64,000 bases of DNA, from positions 8,618,001 to 8,682,000 of the forward strand of contig JBANAY010000003.1 of NCBI GenBank assembly GCA_037952775.1. The letters are read 5' to 3'. Below, one piece after another: positions 32,975 through 42,328 of the stretch. The notes under the pieces are model-generated. The model was not told the origin of the DNA and ran no database searches. It saw nothing but the letters and a program-made list of their open reading frames with translations. The stretch comes from Clonostachys chloroleuca (Eukaryota; Ascomycota; Sordariomycetes; Hypocreales; Bionectriaceae). The translations under genes and the position numbers were made by a program. The stretch's first letter is position 1. Each line of letters opens with the position of its first letter.

Positions 32975-34528
32975 TTAAAGCTTTGACAGAATGCCATCAG
33001 GAGTCAGCAGGGAAAGGAATTCGCTGTTGATTTCCGAAACATTGCGACATCTGTATCTGTTAGAAATAATGGGAGTGTAATGGAAGCCAATCATAAAAGC
33101 ACATACCCGGCAAGTGCCATGGCAGTCACGAACTCATCGTACAGCAAGTTCAATGCCAGCTCGACACCCCTTTGGCCGTCATACTAGGCACAAACCGTCA
33201 GTTTCTGGTGTTCCTAGATTAGGCGTATAAATCGAAACACGAAGCACTCACAGCTAGCCCCCAGATGGCCAGTCGCCCAGCCAGGCAAAAGTCAGCCCCT
33301 AGGGCTAGGGCTTTGAAGATATCAGTTCCTCTGCGAATGCCCCCGTCAATAGCGACTGGGATGCGCCCCTTGGTTATTGGGGTGACTTCACGAAGGACGT
33401 CGAGAGAGGCGGGGACACTGTCCAACTGCCGGCCGCCGTGATTAGAGATAATGATGCCGTCAAAGCCAGCATTGATGGCATTCTCTGCATCCTTCTTTCC
33501 ATAAACTATAAAGCAGATGTCAGTATTTTTTACACTCGCTGCTCATGAGTGAAGGAAATTACAGACTTCCTTTTCCCCAGATTTCCAAGTTCGTATGCTT
33601 CCGGAAAAATGGCATTATATCTTTCCACTCTAAAGAAATATCTTTCGCCTAAGGTTAGTCACACTGGGCATGACAGATCACACATCCACAAAGAGCTTAC
33701 CGTATGCGAGGGCGTCATTGCCGTCTTCCAGGTTGGTAACATCCACGCCAGGGAACAAGTTCGGCCATTCCATTCCCTTTGGAACGCTGAAGTTGTTTCG
33801 AAACTCATTCAGTCTCCGACCAAGATACGGGCAGTCGAGAGTCACCAGAATAGCCTTGAAGCCCGCGGCTAGCGCAAGTTAACTAAGATGATTCTTCCGC
33901 CGATACGTAAACATCTTATACAAACCCTCAGCTCTCTTTAACACGTTTATCATGACCTTCTTATCCTTAAGCAGACTCATTTGCATCATGTATGGGTTAC
34001 CAGTGCCGTGAGAGGCGACTTCCTCCAAGGGCTTGCTCGCGTAATTGGACAGGCCCATGGGGACGTTGACGGAGGCCGTTGCCTTGGATGTCGCAACCTC
34101 CCCGTCAGGATGAGCCAGACCTTGCATCGCGGTAGGCGAGAATCCGAATGGGAATTTGACTTTCCTTCCAAATATGGTGGTTGATGGATCGAGATTGGTC
34201 AAGTCACGAAGAACCTGGGGTCGGATTCTGTAGCGATCGTAGGCGGATTCGTTTTCTCGGAGGCTGTGGTTTCAAAGACAATATCATAATATCATGTCAG
34301 TTGAAGGAACTCGCAAGTAAAAGAAGAAATAAATCATGGACAGTACGTGATGAGATCCATAGCTCCTTCATTGTAATAATCTATGATCATCCCCGTCAGC
34401 GAATTGTACATCCATTTGGAACTACACTGCGCACCTCTATGAGATTTTGGAAGCTTTGCAGAACCGAGAAGCTGTAAGTCTTTGGTAGAATGAACCTGGT
34501 GGTCCCAAGTGCGGCCCCGGTTCGCCAT
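32975..34528 (-). CDS. FMN-dependent 2-hydroxyacid oxidase/dehydrogenase
   Basis: Glycolate/lactate-oxidase family, oxidising a 2-hydroxy acid to a 2-keto acid. Eight exons: 34528-34435, 34380-34347 (34 nt), 34263-33926, 33868-33701, 33641-33567, 33505-33252, 33183-33107 and 33056-32975, totalling 373 residues, the usual length. Seen: YYNEGAMDLITLRENE at the N-terminus, SPTAMQGLAHPDGEV, RAEAAGFKAILVTLD, GRR, WGKGI with the FMN Lys, and SNHGGRQLD with the catalytic His and substrate Arg. Odd point: where plant glycolate oxidase has QLYVYKD, this protein reads QMSLLKD, so both tyrosines are replaced. That suggests a changed substrate or reactivity. No peroxisomal SKL tail is present; it ends LSKL. 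The fifth exon start uses the second AG (GAAAG) because it alone restores the frame. Confidence 0.87.
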
Positions 34529-35186
34529 GGCTGGCTGATTTCAGATGATCGAGTATAACGACGGACGTTGTTGGTGATGAATCTTCTCTAGCAAGACAAT
34601 GGATGTAAACACGGAAAGAAATAGCTGATATCCCAACTCATGGCACCGTAAGCTAATACTGCAGCCTTATCTCGGCAATAAACTATCCCAGATATGAAGG
34701 AATGAACCGTTGAACCCGGAACTGCGGGGTGAGTAGCGCCAATCGCTTTCGCCTCCCACTCGCTTGAACCTGCCACTAATAGACCACCTCCACACGGGAA
34801 TGCGTCCTGATAACTATCAAAACATACGAATCGGGAGGAGCTAGGAGACTTTATCGGAAATCTCACGGTTTGACCGGTCGGACCAACCCCGAGCAACCTT
34901 TCCACACAATCTTGTCGCACTCATTATACACCTATGCCACTCGGGAATCTGTACAATTCCGATACGAAACCAAGAAGAGTCAATGTTGGCCGGTGGATGA
35001 TCCCCTCTTACGTATGGCTGGTTTGTTGTTCCTCAGATGGTAGATCTCTAAATTACTAAATCTCACATACATCAATCTACTCGCTTTGACAATGTCTCCG
35101 GGAGGCTGCAACTTAGATGCTTGTTTCCTTGTCTATCTATCTACTTGTCTGTCTGTAGAAGCAGGCCAGTGAAGAACAGTAGCCTT
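34529..35186. other. Spacer between oxidase and RidA genes
   Basis: No supported gene; the 110-codon minus-strand frame has no motif. Likely the oxidase promoter and the RidA 3' end. Confidence 0.4.
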
Positions 35187-35713
35187 TTATGCTTCCGCAA
35201 CTAGCTCAATCTCCATTTCCGCCCCTTTCGGCAGCTCGGCCACAGCAACACAAGACCTTGCCTACGATCATAAATTATTAGACAATCCAGCCACGCATAC
35301 CTGTATTGGAAAAAAACAGAACTACAAATATGACTTACAGGTTTCGGATCGCTAACGAAAAACTCCGCGTATGCTTTATTCACTTCCATGATATAATCCA
35401 TCTTTGACAGGAAAATGTTCACTTTGATGACCTTGGACAGACTAGTTCCAGCTGACTCGAGCACGGCTGCCAAATTCTGGAGGCTTTGTCTCTAAAAGAG
35501 GAATACCCATCATCAGTCATGCCGTCGCATCATTCAAGCTCGTATTATAGCACTCACGGCGCGATCATAGGTTGATCCGGCAATAAATTCACCGCTCTCA
35601 GGGTTGAGGCCGAGAGATCCCGAGGCGAATACGAAGCCGTTGCACGTCACGGACTGTGACATGAAAGGTGCAGGGGCAGGAGCCTTTGAAGTAAACGATG
35701 CAATTCTGGTCAT
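35187..35713 (-). CDS. Stand-alone RidA (YjgF/YER057c/UK114) protein
   Basis: Imine/enamine deaminase-type protein of 127 residues from three exons, 35713-35558, 35491-35339 and 35261-35187, all phase 0. Seen: FVFASGSLGLNPESGEF, QSLQNLAAVLESAGTSLS, VIKVNIFLSKMDYI, and the C-terminal ARSCVAVAELPKGAEMEIEL, which carries the substrate-binding Arg and the Glu of the classic RidA pattern. No targeting sequence is apparent. It is the second RidA unit within 10 kb, the other being fused to the amine oxidase. Confidence 0.92.
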
Positions 35714-36341
35714 GGTGATTTGGGGAGGGGGCCTTGGTCTTTGAGGGTAAAGACTTGAACAACTAGTTTGATCTTACCGAGGCTGCCCCCCGTCTTCATA
35801 ATAAATATTCTTATCATGGTTTATATGATGTATATGTTGGTTGTTCGTCAGTCAAGGCATATCTAAATGCGGCTAGTTAATACGTCCCGCTATCTCCAAT
35901 TACCTCAGGGGGTGCCGTTGTCCACCACATCTCCCGCCAGGTCGTAGAAGCGCTAACGTCCGAGGTAGCAGAGAGCGAGATTTGTGCCATGCATGGTACT
36001 TGTCTCCAAGGCTATCGTTACATGGCAAGGCCACACGCGTGATTTTTTTAGTTGCTACAGACAGACGCTGAACGATAGGCATTCAATAAGCATGTTAAGT
36101 CTAATCAATGTTCTCCTGCAACTAGCGTATGGACCGTTCACTCCAGCTTTGGTACACGACAGCAAGTGATGAGCAACGGGCTGGTCGCGTGGGAAGTGGA
36201 AATATTCTGCAGGGTTCCCGTCGCTCGGTCCTCCCCTTGTTCTGTACGGATCTTATCCACATGAGCTCTAGCCTTGCAAACAAGGGCCCACTAGGTTCGG
36301 TTGGGACCACCCTTGTGAGGGGGTTAAAATTGCTGTGTAAA
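35714..36341. other. Upstream region of the stand-alone RidA gene
   Basis: No supported gene; TA-rich near 35800, as in a core promoter. Confidence 0.4.
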
Positions 36342-36485
36342 GTGAAGGCAGTGAAGACAGTGAAGGCAGTGAAGACAGTGAAGGCAGTGAAGACAGTGAA
36401 GGCAGTGAAGACAGTGAAGGCAGTGAAGACAGTGAAGGCAGTGAAGACAGTGAAGGTAGTGAAGGCGGTGAAGGTAGTGAAGGGG
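36342..36485. repeat. 9-bp minisatellite GTGAAG(G/A)CA, about 16 copies
   Basis: GTGAAGGCA and GTGAAGACA alternate, making an 18-bp higher-order unit; the last four copies are diverged (GGTA, GGCG, GGTA, GGGG). Nine is a multiple of three, so both strands stay open and give artificial peptides (VKAVKT on plus, FTAFTV on minus). It lies about 80 bp past the 3' end of the MDR gene. Confidence 0.92.
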
Positions 36486-36563
36486 CATTTATGATGTTGA
36501 TTGGGCGGCAGCATTACAAGGAAGTCTATATCAAAGACTTGCGGATTTGATTGATGTGAAGAA

Positions 36564-37607
36564 CTATAGGCCCAAGTTTTCCCGTACATGGACCAGGACC
36601 TTTCCTGTGCTAGAACCCGTTCCTAACCTCTCATAGGCTTTAAGCACATCACTGAATTGGAACACTGAGTCCACCACTGTCCTTACTTTGCCCTCCGCCA
36701 TTAATGCGGCAATCTGCGCCAGATCCTCGTGTGAATTCTTCGTGACGTACGCATTGAAAGTATTCTTGCTGCCATTGAGGAATACTGGGAGATATTTACT
36801 CGCCAGCAGGTTGTACCCCAATTTCCATGCCGTTGAGAGCGAGCTTGGGGCGCCGACAAGTCTGAATAGCCCCCCAGGCAGTAGAAACTTGTCTGCTGAG
36901 CCAAAGAGATTTAGGTTGCCGACATTGTCGATGGCCACGGCGTACTTACTACCGCCACTTTGTAGTGCCTCCAGGATATCTGTTTTCTTGTAGTCCATGA
37001 CCTCGTCTGCACCGAGCTCCCGGCAGAGTGCGACCTTTGTGGTCGAGCATGAGACGGTGACGTGACAACCCAGTGCCTTGGCGATTTGGATGCAAAATGT
37101 ACCGGTGCCGCCGGAGCCACCATTAATGAAGACCTTGTCCCCTGCCTGGACAACAGGTGCCAAGGTCTGGTATGCTGTCTGCGCTACGGTTGGGGCGCCG
37201 GCAGCCTGTTCGAGCGTTACCGTCTTGGAAATGACAGCGACGTCGTCGTATGAGGCGACGACATACTCAGAAAGTGAGCCTGCGGAATTGAAAGGGAACA
37301 TGCGACCCAACACATTGTCCCCTGGTTTGATATCAGTGATATCAGAACCAACGGCGACGACTGTGCCGCTGAAGTCGGTGCCGAGAGTCTTGGGGAATGG
37401 CAGCTGAAGTCTGGCTACGAAACCGGCCTCTGCTAATTTGTAATCTGCTGGGTTGAGACCGACAACAGCGACTTCAACAATGACTTTGCCTTTCTCAACA
37501 TCCCTAGAAGGCCTAGGCACACTTGTGAGAGTGAGCGTTTGAGAAAGAGGCCCAGGATTGCGGACTTGCCAAAGGCGCATCTCATCTCCCATCGGAACCA
37601 GCATCAT
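36564..37607 (-). CDS. MDR-family zinc-free oxidoreductase (quinone/enoyl reductase type)
   Basis: NADPH-dependent reductase of the medium-chain dehydrogenase superfamily. Single exon, 347 residues. Seen: VVGLNPADYKLAEAG and TLGTDFSGTVVAVG in the GroES-like domain, GDNVLGRMFPFNSAGSLSEYV, AGAPTVAQTAYQTL, and the cofactor turn INGGSGGTGTFCIQIAKALG. The Cys/His ligands of zinc alcohol dehydrogenases are missing, as in ToxD/quinone-reductase-like fungal members. Met at 37607 or 37592 may be used; the second gives a family-like MGDEMRLW start. It closes the metabolic run, but this family is also common in secondary metabolism, so membership is uncertain. Confidence 0.87.
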   Translation of the reverse strand: MMLVPMGDEMRLWQVRNPGPLSQTLTLTSVPRPSRDVEKGKVIVEVAVVGLNPADYKLAEAGFVARLQLPFPKTLGTDFSGTVVAVGSDITDIKPGDNVLGRMFPFNSAGSLSEYVVASYDDVAVISKTVTLEQAAGAPTVAQTAYQTLAPVVQAGDKVFINGGSGGTGTFCIQIAKALGCHVTVSCSTTKVALCRELGADEVMDYKKTDILEALQSGGSKYAVAIDNVGNLNLFGSADKFLLPGGLFRLVGAPSSLSTAWKLGYNLLASKYLPVFLNGSKNTFNAYVTKNSHEDLAQIAALMAEGKVRTVVDSVFQFSDVLKAYERLGTGSSTGKVLVHVRENLGL

Positions 37608-37949
37608 GTCTAATGTCGGCCAAATTCTATAGGGTATCCAGAATAGATGTCGCGAAGTAGAAACTTCTGGCGAATTCAGTTCTCTAAATAGTAAATCACT
37701 CTGTCGACCGCAATACGGGATTCGGGCTTGGTGGAGCGATGAATTCTATGGCGAAAATGCCATGGGCTTTGGCGTGATTCTCAATAAACATCGTTGACTT
37801 TTTAGGGCATTAATGGCACTTCTTTGCTCTGTCTTGTCCAGCCCAGTACACCCCGCTCATACAAAACCTTCTAGCATCACTTTGTCGCTTTCTGAGATAA
37901 CTTGTAAATAAGCTCATTGGCTTGATTGAACTGATTTGTATTGAGAAAC
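37608..37949. other. Promoter region of the MDR gene
   Basis: No supported gene. Confidence 0.35.
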
Positions 37950-38117
37950 ATGTCTACTGGAAATATAGAGGTTATCGGTGGAAACGGCGGGTTTCGTATC
38001 GCCGGCTTTCGACTCACCGGCTTACCTCTCGGCGACTTTCGTTTCGGCGACTTTTCTTTCAGCGGCAGCTTTCATATGGGCGGCTTTCGCTTCCGTCGGA
38101 ACTATTTTAGTGTATGA
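37950..38117 (+). CDS. Short open frame with pentapeptide-like periodicity, 55 aa
   Basis: ATG at 37950, stop at 38115-38117. After a 14-residue start, the protein runs in clean fives: GFRIA, GFRLT, GLPLG, DFRFG, DFSFS, GSFHM, then slips by one in GGFRF. Position two is Phe or Leu and position four is hydrophobic, as in pentapeptide-repeat proteins (A[N/D]LXX), whose beta-helices stack such residues. Seven coils is short for a stable helix. The DNA shows a matching 15-bp rhythm around CGGCxxCTTTC. It could be a gene, a broken end of a larger repeat gene, or a coincidence of DNA repeats. No neighbour suggests a role. Confidence 0.35.
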   Translation: MSTGNIEVIGGNGGFRIAGFRLTGLPLGDFRFGDFSFSGSFHMGGFRFRRNYFSV

Positions 38118-38599
38118 TCGGTCCAATATATCATTGAAAACTTAGAGGGCCTATAGGAGAAGAAAGTATAGGAATTAGATATGATGTGCCATACCTATAT
38201 CTCCCACCGAATTGTGTGGGTGTCCAAGGGCTTGCACGGAAAGGAAATGGCCATGGAATACATGTGGACTAAGGATGCGCTAAAAAGGGAGGCGGAGAGG
38301 ATTACAAGCTCGTTTGATGGACCTAGTCCCTATCCTCTCTGCATTCATAAGCACTGCCTTTCCTTCATTTCTTGTTAAAAGTATCTACAAAGTCTTAGTC
38401 TATCATAAATGCTAAAAGCCATCTATCCGGCCAATTGTCAAACTCAAATAACGTTTCATGTGCTCCCTTAAACACAGTGGGTAAATTGAGACTGGTTTTG
38501 GTTTATAGGCTGAGATTGGAGAGGATCAAATGAACCATCAGCCACCTGTTTCATAGTCTGAATACATCCAGTGAGCCACCTGACCAAAACTCTTACTGC
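38118..38599. other. Spacer, no gene seen
   Basis: A 65-codon frame at 38181-38378 has no motif; likely 3' flank of the F-box-like gene. Confidence 0.35.
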
Positions 38600-39775
38600 C
38601 TATTTCAAACGACCAGACGAACTCCTAAAGATCCTTGTGCCACTTTGGTATTGCGCAATAGAACGGGTGCTCAGGCCATACAGGTCCGAGGAATGGCCAG
38701 GCTTGGGATATCGGTTCCCTCTCTTGCTGTCATAATCTGGGCCCATGACATATCTCTCCAAAACAGGCTCCAAATCCCAGAACAATGGCAGGAATAAATG
38801 AAAGTCTTGCAGCACTAGGCGAGACTCCCTGATACTGCGGACGATATCAACGTATGACGCATAGCACATTCTCATGAAGCTATCCATGTCCTCCTCTTCC
38901 TCTGTCATTCTGGCCGCTTCAGAGTCCATCGTATCGACGGTGATTTTAATGAAGAGTCTCGAATGACGGCATTGGTCAGCCATTAGTCGAAGAAGACGAC
39001 ACCATTCCGACTTGTTCGCGTCCCAGTTTTTGGACCAGTCGAAGTTGAACTCAATACATCTGAGCCGCTTAAGAGACTCTGGTGCGATATTGCTTAGCAT
39101 GTTGATGGTGTGAGAAAAGTCGGGCGCGAATCGGAAGCTATTTGTTGAATAGAGGACTTCAGAAGCATCCTTGGATACTTGCCGGCTCACGAGCAACAGC
39201 TCCAGTGGTAGAGGCCTGCATCGGCAATATGGGCTATATGAAGCGTACTTGGAGGTGCAAGAGCAATGAAGCTGGGTAAACGAACACTCAAGACAACAGG
39301 TTCGTATGGGATGGCTACTGCGGCTACCACCTACCGCTCGATGGTCATATTTCCCTCTCACGACGACGATGGTGCTGTACTTTGGATTAAACGAACCTCC
39401 CAATCCAAGGTTTGTATGCCAAAGAACCCGAAGAGGTAGTTCCCGAGGTAGCTCAGAGAACCGGAAAGGTTGAGTATTGCCTCTTGTTGCCGTAAGGCGA
39501 GTAGCCGTTTCTCTTGCGAGCGATTGGAGAGCATGGTGAGGTTTCCTTCCAAGCCTGATGGTGCAGCTCTTTAGGAGAGGAATTGAATTCATCGGCTCCC
39601 GGCGGGCCATTTCTAGTTGACCAACATCGCAGATAAGTTCAAGATGGAGACGGTTGTGCGGAATATGCGACAGGACCTCACATATAGCCTCCCACTCATC
39701 AATAACATGATTGGAGTTTTCGTCACCCGCCGATACCTCGGGGTCGCGTAGAGGAAAGCCGTTGGGGCATATCAT
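38600..39775 (-). CDS. F-box-like fungal protein, unknown function
   Basis: Single open frame of 391 residues. Around residues 104-121, FSELPRELPLRVLWHTNL resembles the start of an F-box, and LPLELLLVSRQVSKDASEVLYSTNSFRF (about 188-215) is the pattern seen after it in many Pezizomycotina proteins of this kind. Between them lies a Cys-rich patch, CCLECSFTQLHCSCTSKY and then CRCRPL, which could bind a metal. An acidic run (EEEED) lies near 290. F-box proteins recruit targets to SCF ubiquitin ligases, but this large fungal group is poorly studied. The first 100 residues do not look typical; an upstream or alternative start after splicing is possible. Confidence 0.6.
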   Translation of the reverse strand: MICPNGFPLRDPEVSAGDENSNHVIDEWEAICEVLSHIPHNRLHLELICDVGQLEMARREPMNSIPLLKSCTIRLGRKPHHALQSLARETATRLTATRGNTQPFRFSELPRELPLRVLWHTNLGLGGSFNPKYSTIVVVRGKYDHRAVGGSRSSHPIRTCCLECSFTQLHCSCTSKYASYSPYCRCRPLPLELLLVSRQVSKDASEVLYSTNSFRFAPDFSHTINMLSNIAPESLKRLRCIEFNFDWSKNWDANKSEWCRLLRLMADQCRHSRLFIKITVDTMDSEAARMTEEEEDMDSFMRMCYASYVDIVRSIRESRLVLQDFHLFLPLFWDLEPVLERYVMGPDYDSKRGNRYPKPGHSSDLYGLSTRSIAQYQSGTRIFRSSSGRLK

Positions 39776-39799
39776 GCAGGCCTGGCTTGTCGCGTCATT

Positions 39800-40255
39800 A
39801 TGTCCTCGAACGCAAGGCCAGCTATTTCATGTTTCCCCTTGATGCCGTTGGAAATTTCACAGCACACCAGATTGGAGTGGGATACCGGGATGTTTTTGAC
39901 AATGCTTTCATATCAGACATTTCTTGTGCGGATTCTTTACGAATTCAATCAATTGCTCGGGTTTCGAGATGAAGCGCTGTACGGCAAGTATCGTGACTTG
40001 TGCGTGCACATCTGGGCATGTGCTCCCAGCTTGTCTAAGTTAGAACGTGTCTCCGCCGTTGGTGTATGCAAAATCCTTTTGCCATCTTTTGAAATTGCGA
40101 CCGACGAGGAGCTTAGGTCTATTCTGAACAGCATGAACATAGAGCTGATCGGGCATGGACTGACGAGCAAAAACGCGAATATACAAGTACTAAGGCCAAT
40201 TATCATCCAGGCTGGGGAGAAATGTACCGGGCGACAAGAGCTGAAACCTTCATAA
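39800..40255 (+). pseudogene. Probable 3' fragment of a conserved fungal gene
   Basis: A 151-codon frame with a well-formed helical middle: LEWDTGMFLTMLSYQTFLVRILYEFNQ, then EALYGKYRDLCVHIWACAPS, then KILLPSFEIATDEELRSIL. The composition looks like the C-terminal part of a larger soluble protein, perhaps the helical domain of a fungal regulator, but I cannot name it. The first 20 residues look random, and a splice acceptor (TTTCACAG) sits just before the good sequence, so upstream exons may once have existed. They would lie inside the opposite-strand F-box-like gene, which argues for truncation. Confidence 0.4.
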
Positions 40256-41391
40256 AGTTTAGGCATAATTAATCCCATATTTATTTCAGAATTGCTGCAT
40301 CAGCAATTGATAGCTTCTTGAATTGAAGAATAACTGAACCGAAATCTATATCTAGGGCTAGTCTCTCATCAATATCTTGGTATTCATACTGACAGCGCAT
40401 AGGTTTGCAGACATCAAAACTAGACTACCTACCCATAATCATAGCGGTATCCAGCCCCCGCTGTATTCTTGTTAACCTTTCAGCACACTTCTGCATAAAC
40501 GAAGTCGGTGTATTTGGTGATTTGAGAGTGGTTTCATTTCTCATAACCCAGACCTCACCTGACAAACTTCATTCAAGAAAAACTGATGAGAACCTGACAC
40601 TTTCACGAGCTGACCAACTTGGGCGGTAATGGTGGCGTTATCTATCCACCTACTATCTGTCATGCCACGACGTGAAGTTTTTCGAGAGTCTTAGCGATTG
40701 CAGCAGTTACTTCCCGCCAACCGTATTTAAATACACTCTTAGCCTCCTTGCCCGATTCAAGTTGAAAACAAGGGCCAACATTAGGAAAAATGATAAATAG
40801 CTATCTAACTTAGCTCTGAATGCGTTTAGAACAATCTACATACCCCATAAGGGGGTGGCAGCTAGGAAGCATAATGCGAGGATTAGAAATAGGGATGACC
40901 TGCCAACGGATGAACAGTCTTCATTTTGTACTTGTTGTTGTCGCTAATCATGCAAAGCGCCGGAGTTCCGTGTGGACTTCATTGCGGAGTTCTGACCATT
41001 GGTTGCCCCCAATCTGCCGCCTTCCGTGATGCCGCGAGACTCGAAGTGGTTACTCGTGTTCCAATTTGAGATTTCTCTCCACCGCAGTCGGCAACATCAT
41101 CCGGTCGGAAACCTCTGGGACGTGAATAAGAGCTCCCTTTATGCCTCGAGGACGGGAAATTTCCGCCCTATTGATACAGACCTAATCGTAGAAGCGACTG
41201 AGTGGCGAGTCGAGACTGCATTGGCTACCTCTGCCCCATGTCAGTTTCGGTAAAGAAGAGCCGCGTACGCGACTCGGTGCCACTTAGAGATTTATCGGCT
41301 TCTACAATAATAAGCCAAAGAAACCTAGGAGATTATCAAGAACAAGGGATAAGTGGCACCCGGGAATAATAACAACTACGGACGAAGCGCG
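40256..41391. other. Intergenic region before the secreted-protein genes
   Basis: Short frames only, no motif; includes the promoter of the Cys-rich gene. Confidence 0.4.
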
Positions 41392-42303
41392 ATGATGAAG
41401 GCGGTTCTGCTCTCTCTCCTCTGGCCTATGGCTGCTCTCGCGGCCACCACCACAAGTCTCACCACAACGGGTTGCGTCGACGCCTCGGGCCTTCAAAGGT
41501 GCCTTGAAAACGTTGCCTCCACCGCGCAGACGTGCCTGGATAATGCGCGCAAGGCTGGCAACCAGGCCGAGACGATCGCGTGTGGATGTGTGTACTACAC
41601 TGACAACGTCAACTGCTACGCCGCCAGCTGCTGGAACCGCGTCTACGAGTACGAGTACCAGAAATACGTTTATGAGTGTCTGAAGAACTGCGAGACCGCC
41701 AAGCTTCCCCTTCCCTACTTTCCTGCGCCAGATAATGCACAGGATACGTGCTCCTGCAACCTTGGGAAGGTGTACCAGACGTTCCTCAACAGTCTCAATG
41801 AGGGTACCTCGTGCATCAAAGGATCATCATCTTGCGGGGCAAGGGATGCGCTTGGATCAATCAACAAAATGGTCGCTTGCGAATGCTGCGCGATGAGCGG
41901 AGCACTGTCCGGGCAAGAGAACGGCCATATGAACCATAGGATATCTCGAGGCTTACCTGACCTTTGTAGCATATACGAGACATGTCCCGATACCGAACCC
42001 GATCTCGTTGGAGCGCTTCTTTCCTTTCTCTTCTTCAATGCATCTATGAAAGTGATTCGCCTGACCCCGAAGATCTTTGCTAAGCGGTACGAGAGATATC
42101 ACGGCCATTCGAGGTGTATATCGATTCAGCTCACTGTCAAAAAAATCAATTTTAACGAGAAGTTTTTGTTATTGAGTATACTTCATCCTACTACCCTTAA
42201 TGAGCAGCATAAGCGAGAACTACGTCTAATACGTATACGCTCCGTTTCTTCATCAGCTTCCTCTTTGTTAAGCACTTCCGTGTGGTGGACTGGAAAATGG
42301 TAA
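41392..42303 (+). CDS. Secreted cysteine-rich protein, effector-like
   Basis: Starts MMKAVLLSLLWPMAALAATT, a clear signal peptide with cleavage likely near residue 18. The next 170 residues hold about 17 cysteines, among them a CGC and a CECC cluster and SCWNRVYEYEYQKYVYEC. I do not know the family name; similar proteins are common in plant-associated ascomycetes. The frame is open from start to stop, but a GC-AG intron probably lies at 41913-41969 (GGCAAGAG donor, CCTGAC branch, TTTGTAG acceptor); removing its 57 nt joins ALSG directly to IYETCPDTEPD without changing frame. After about 42040 the translation loses cysteines and looks random, so the true C-terminus may be lost or displaced. 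Confidence 0.6.
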   Translation: MMKAVLLSLLWPMAALAATTTSLTTTGCVDASGLQRCLENVASTAQTCLDNARKAGNQAETIACGCVYYTDNVNCYAASCWNRVYEYEYQKYVYECLKNCETAKLPLPYFPAPDNAQDTCSCNLGKVYQTFLNSLNEGTSCIKGSSSCGARDALGSINKMVACECCAMSGALSGQENGHMNHRISRGLPDLCSIYETCPDTEPDLVGALLSFLFFNASMKVIRLTPKIFAKRYERYHGHSRCISIQLTVKKINFNEKFLLLSILHPTTLNEQHKRELRLIRIRSVSSSASSLLSTSVWWTGKW

Positions 42304-42328
42304 TCTCATGGGTCTAACCCTAGGTTCA

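Noticed and set aside
36342..36485. Short regular repeats as a CRISPR array
   Set aside because: Units are 9 bp and contiguous without unique spacers; the organism is a fungus. It is a minisatellite.
36122..36589. 155-codon minus-strand frame through the minisatellite
   Set aside because: Most of it is the translated 9-bp repeat (FTAFTV), with no supporting context.
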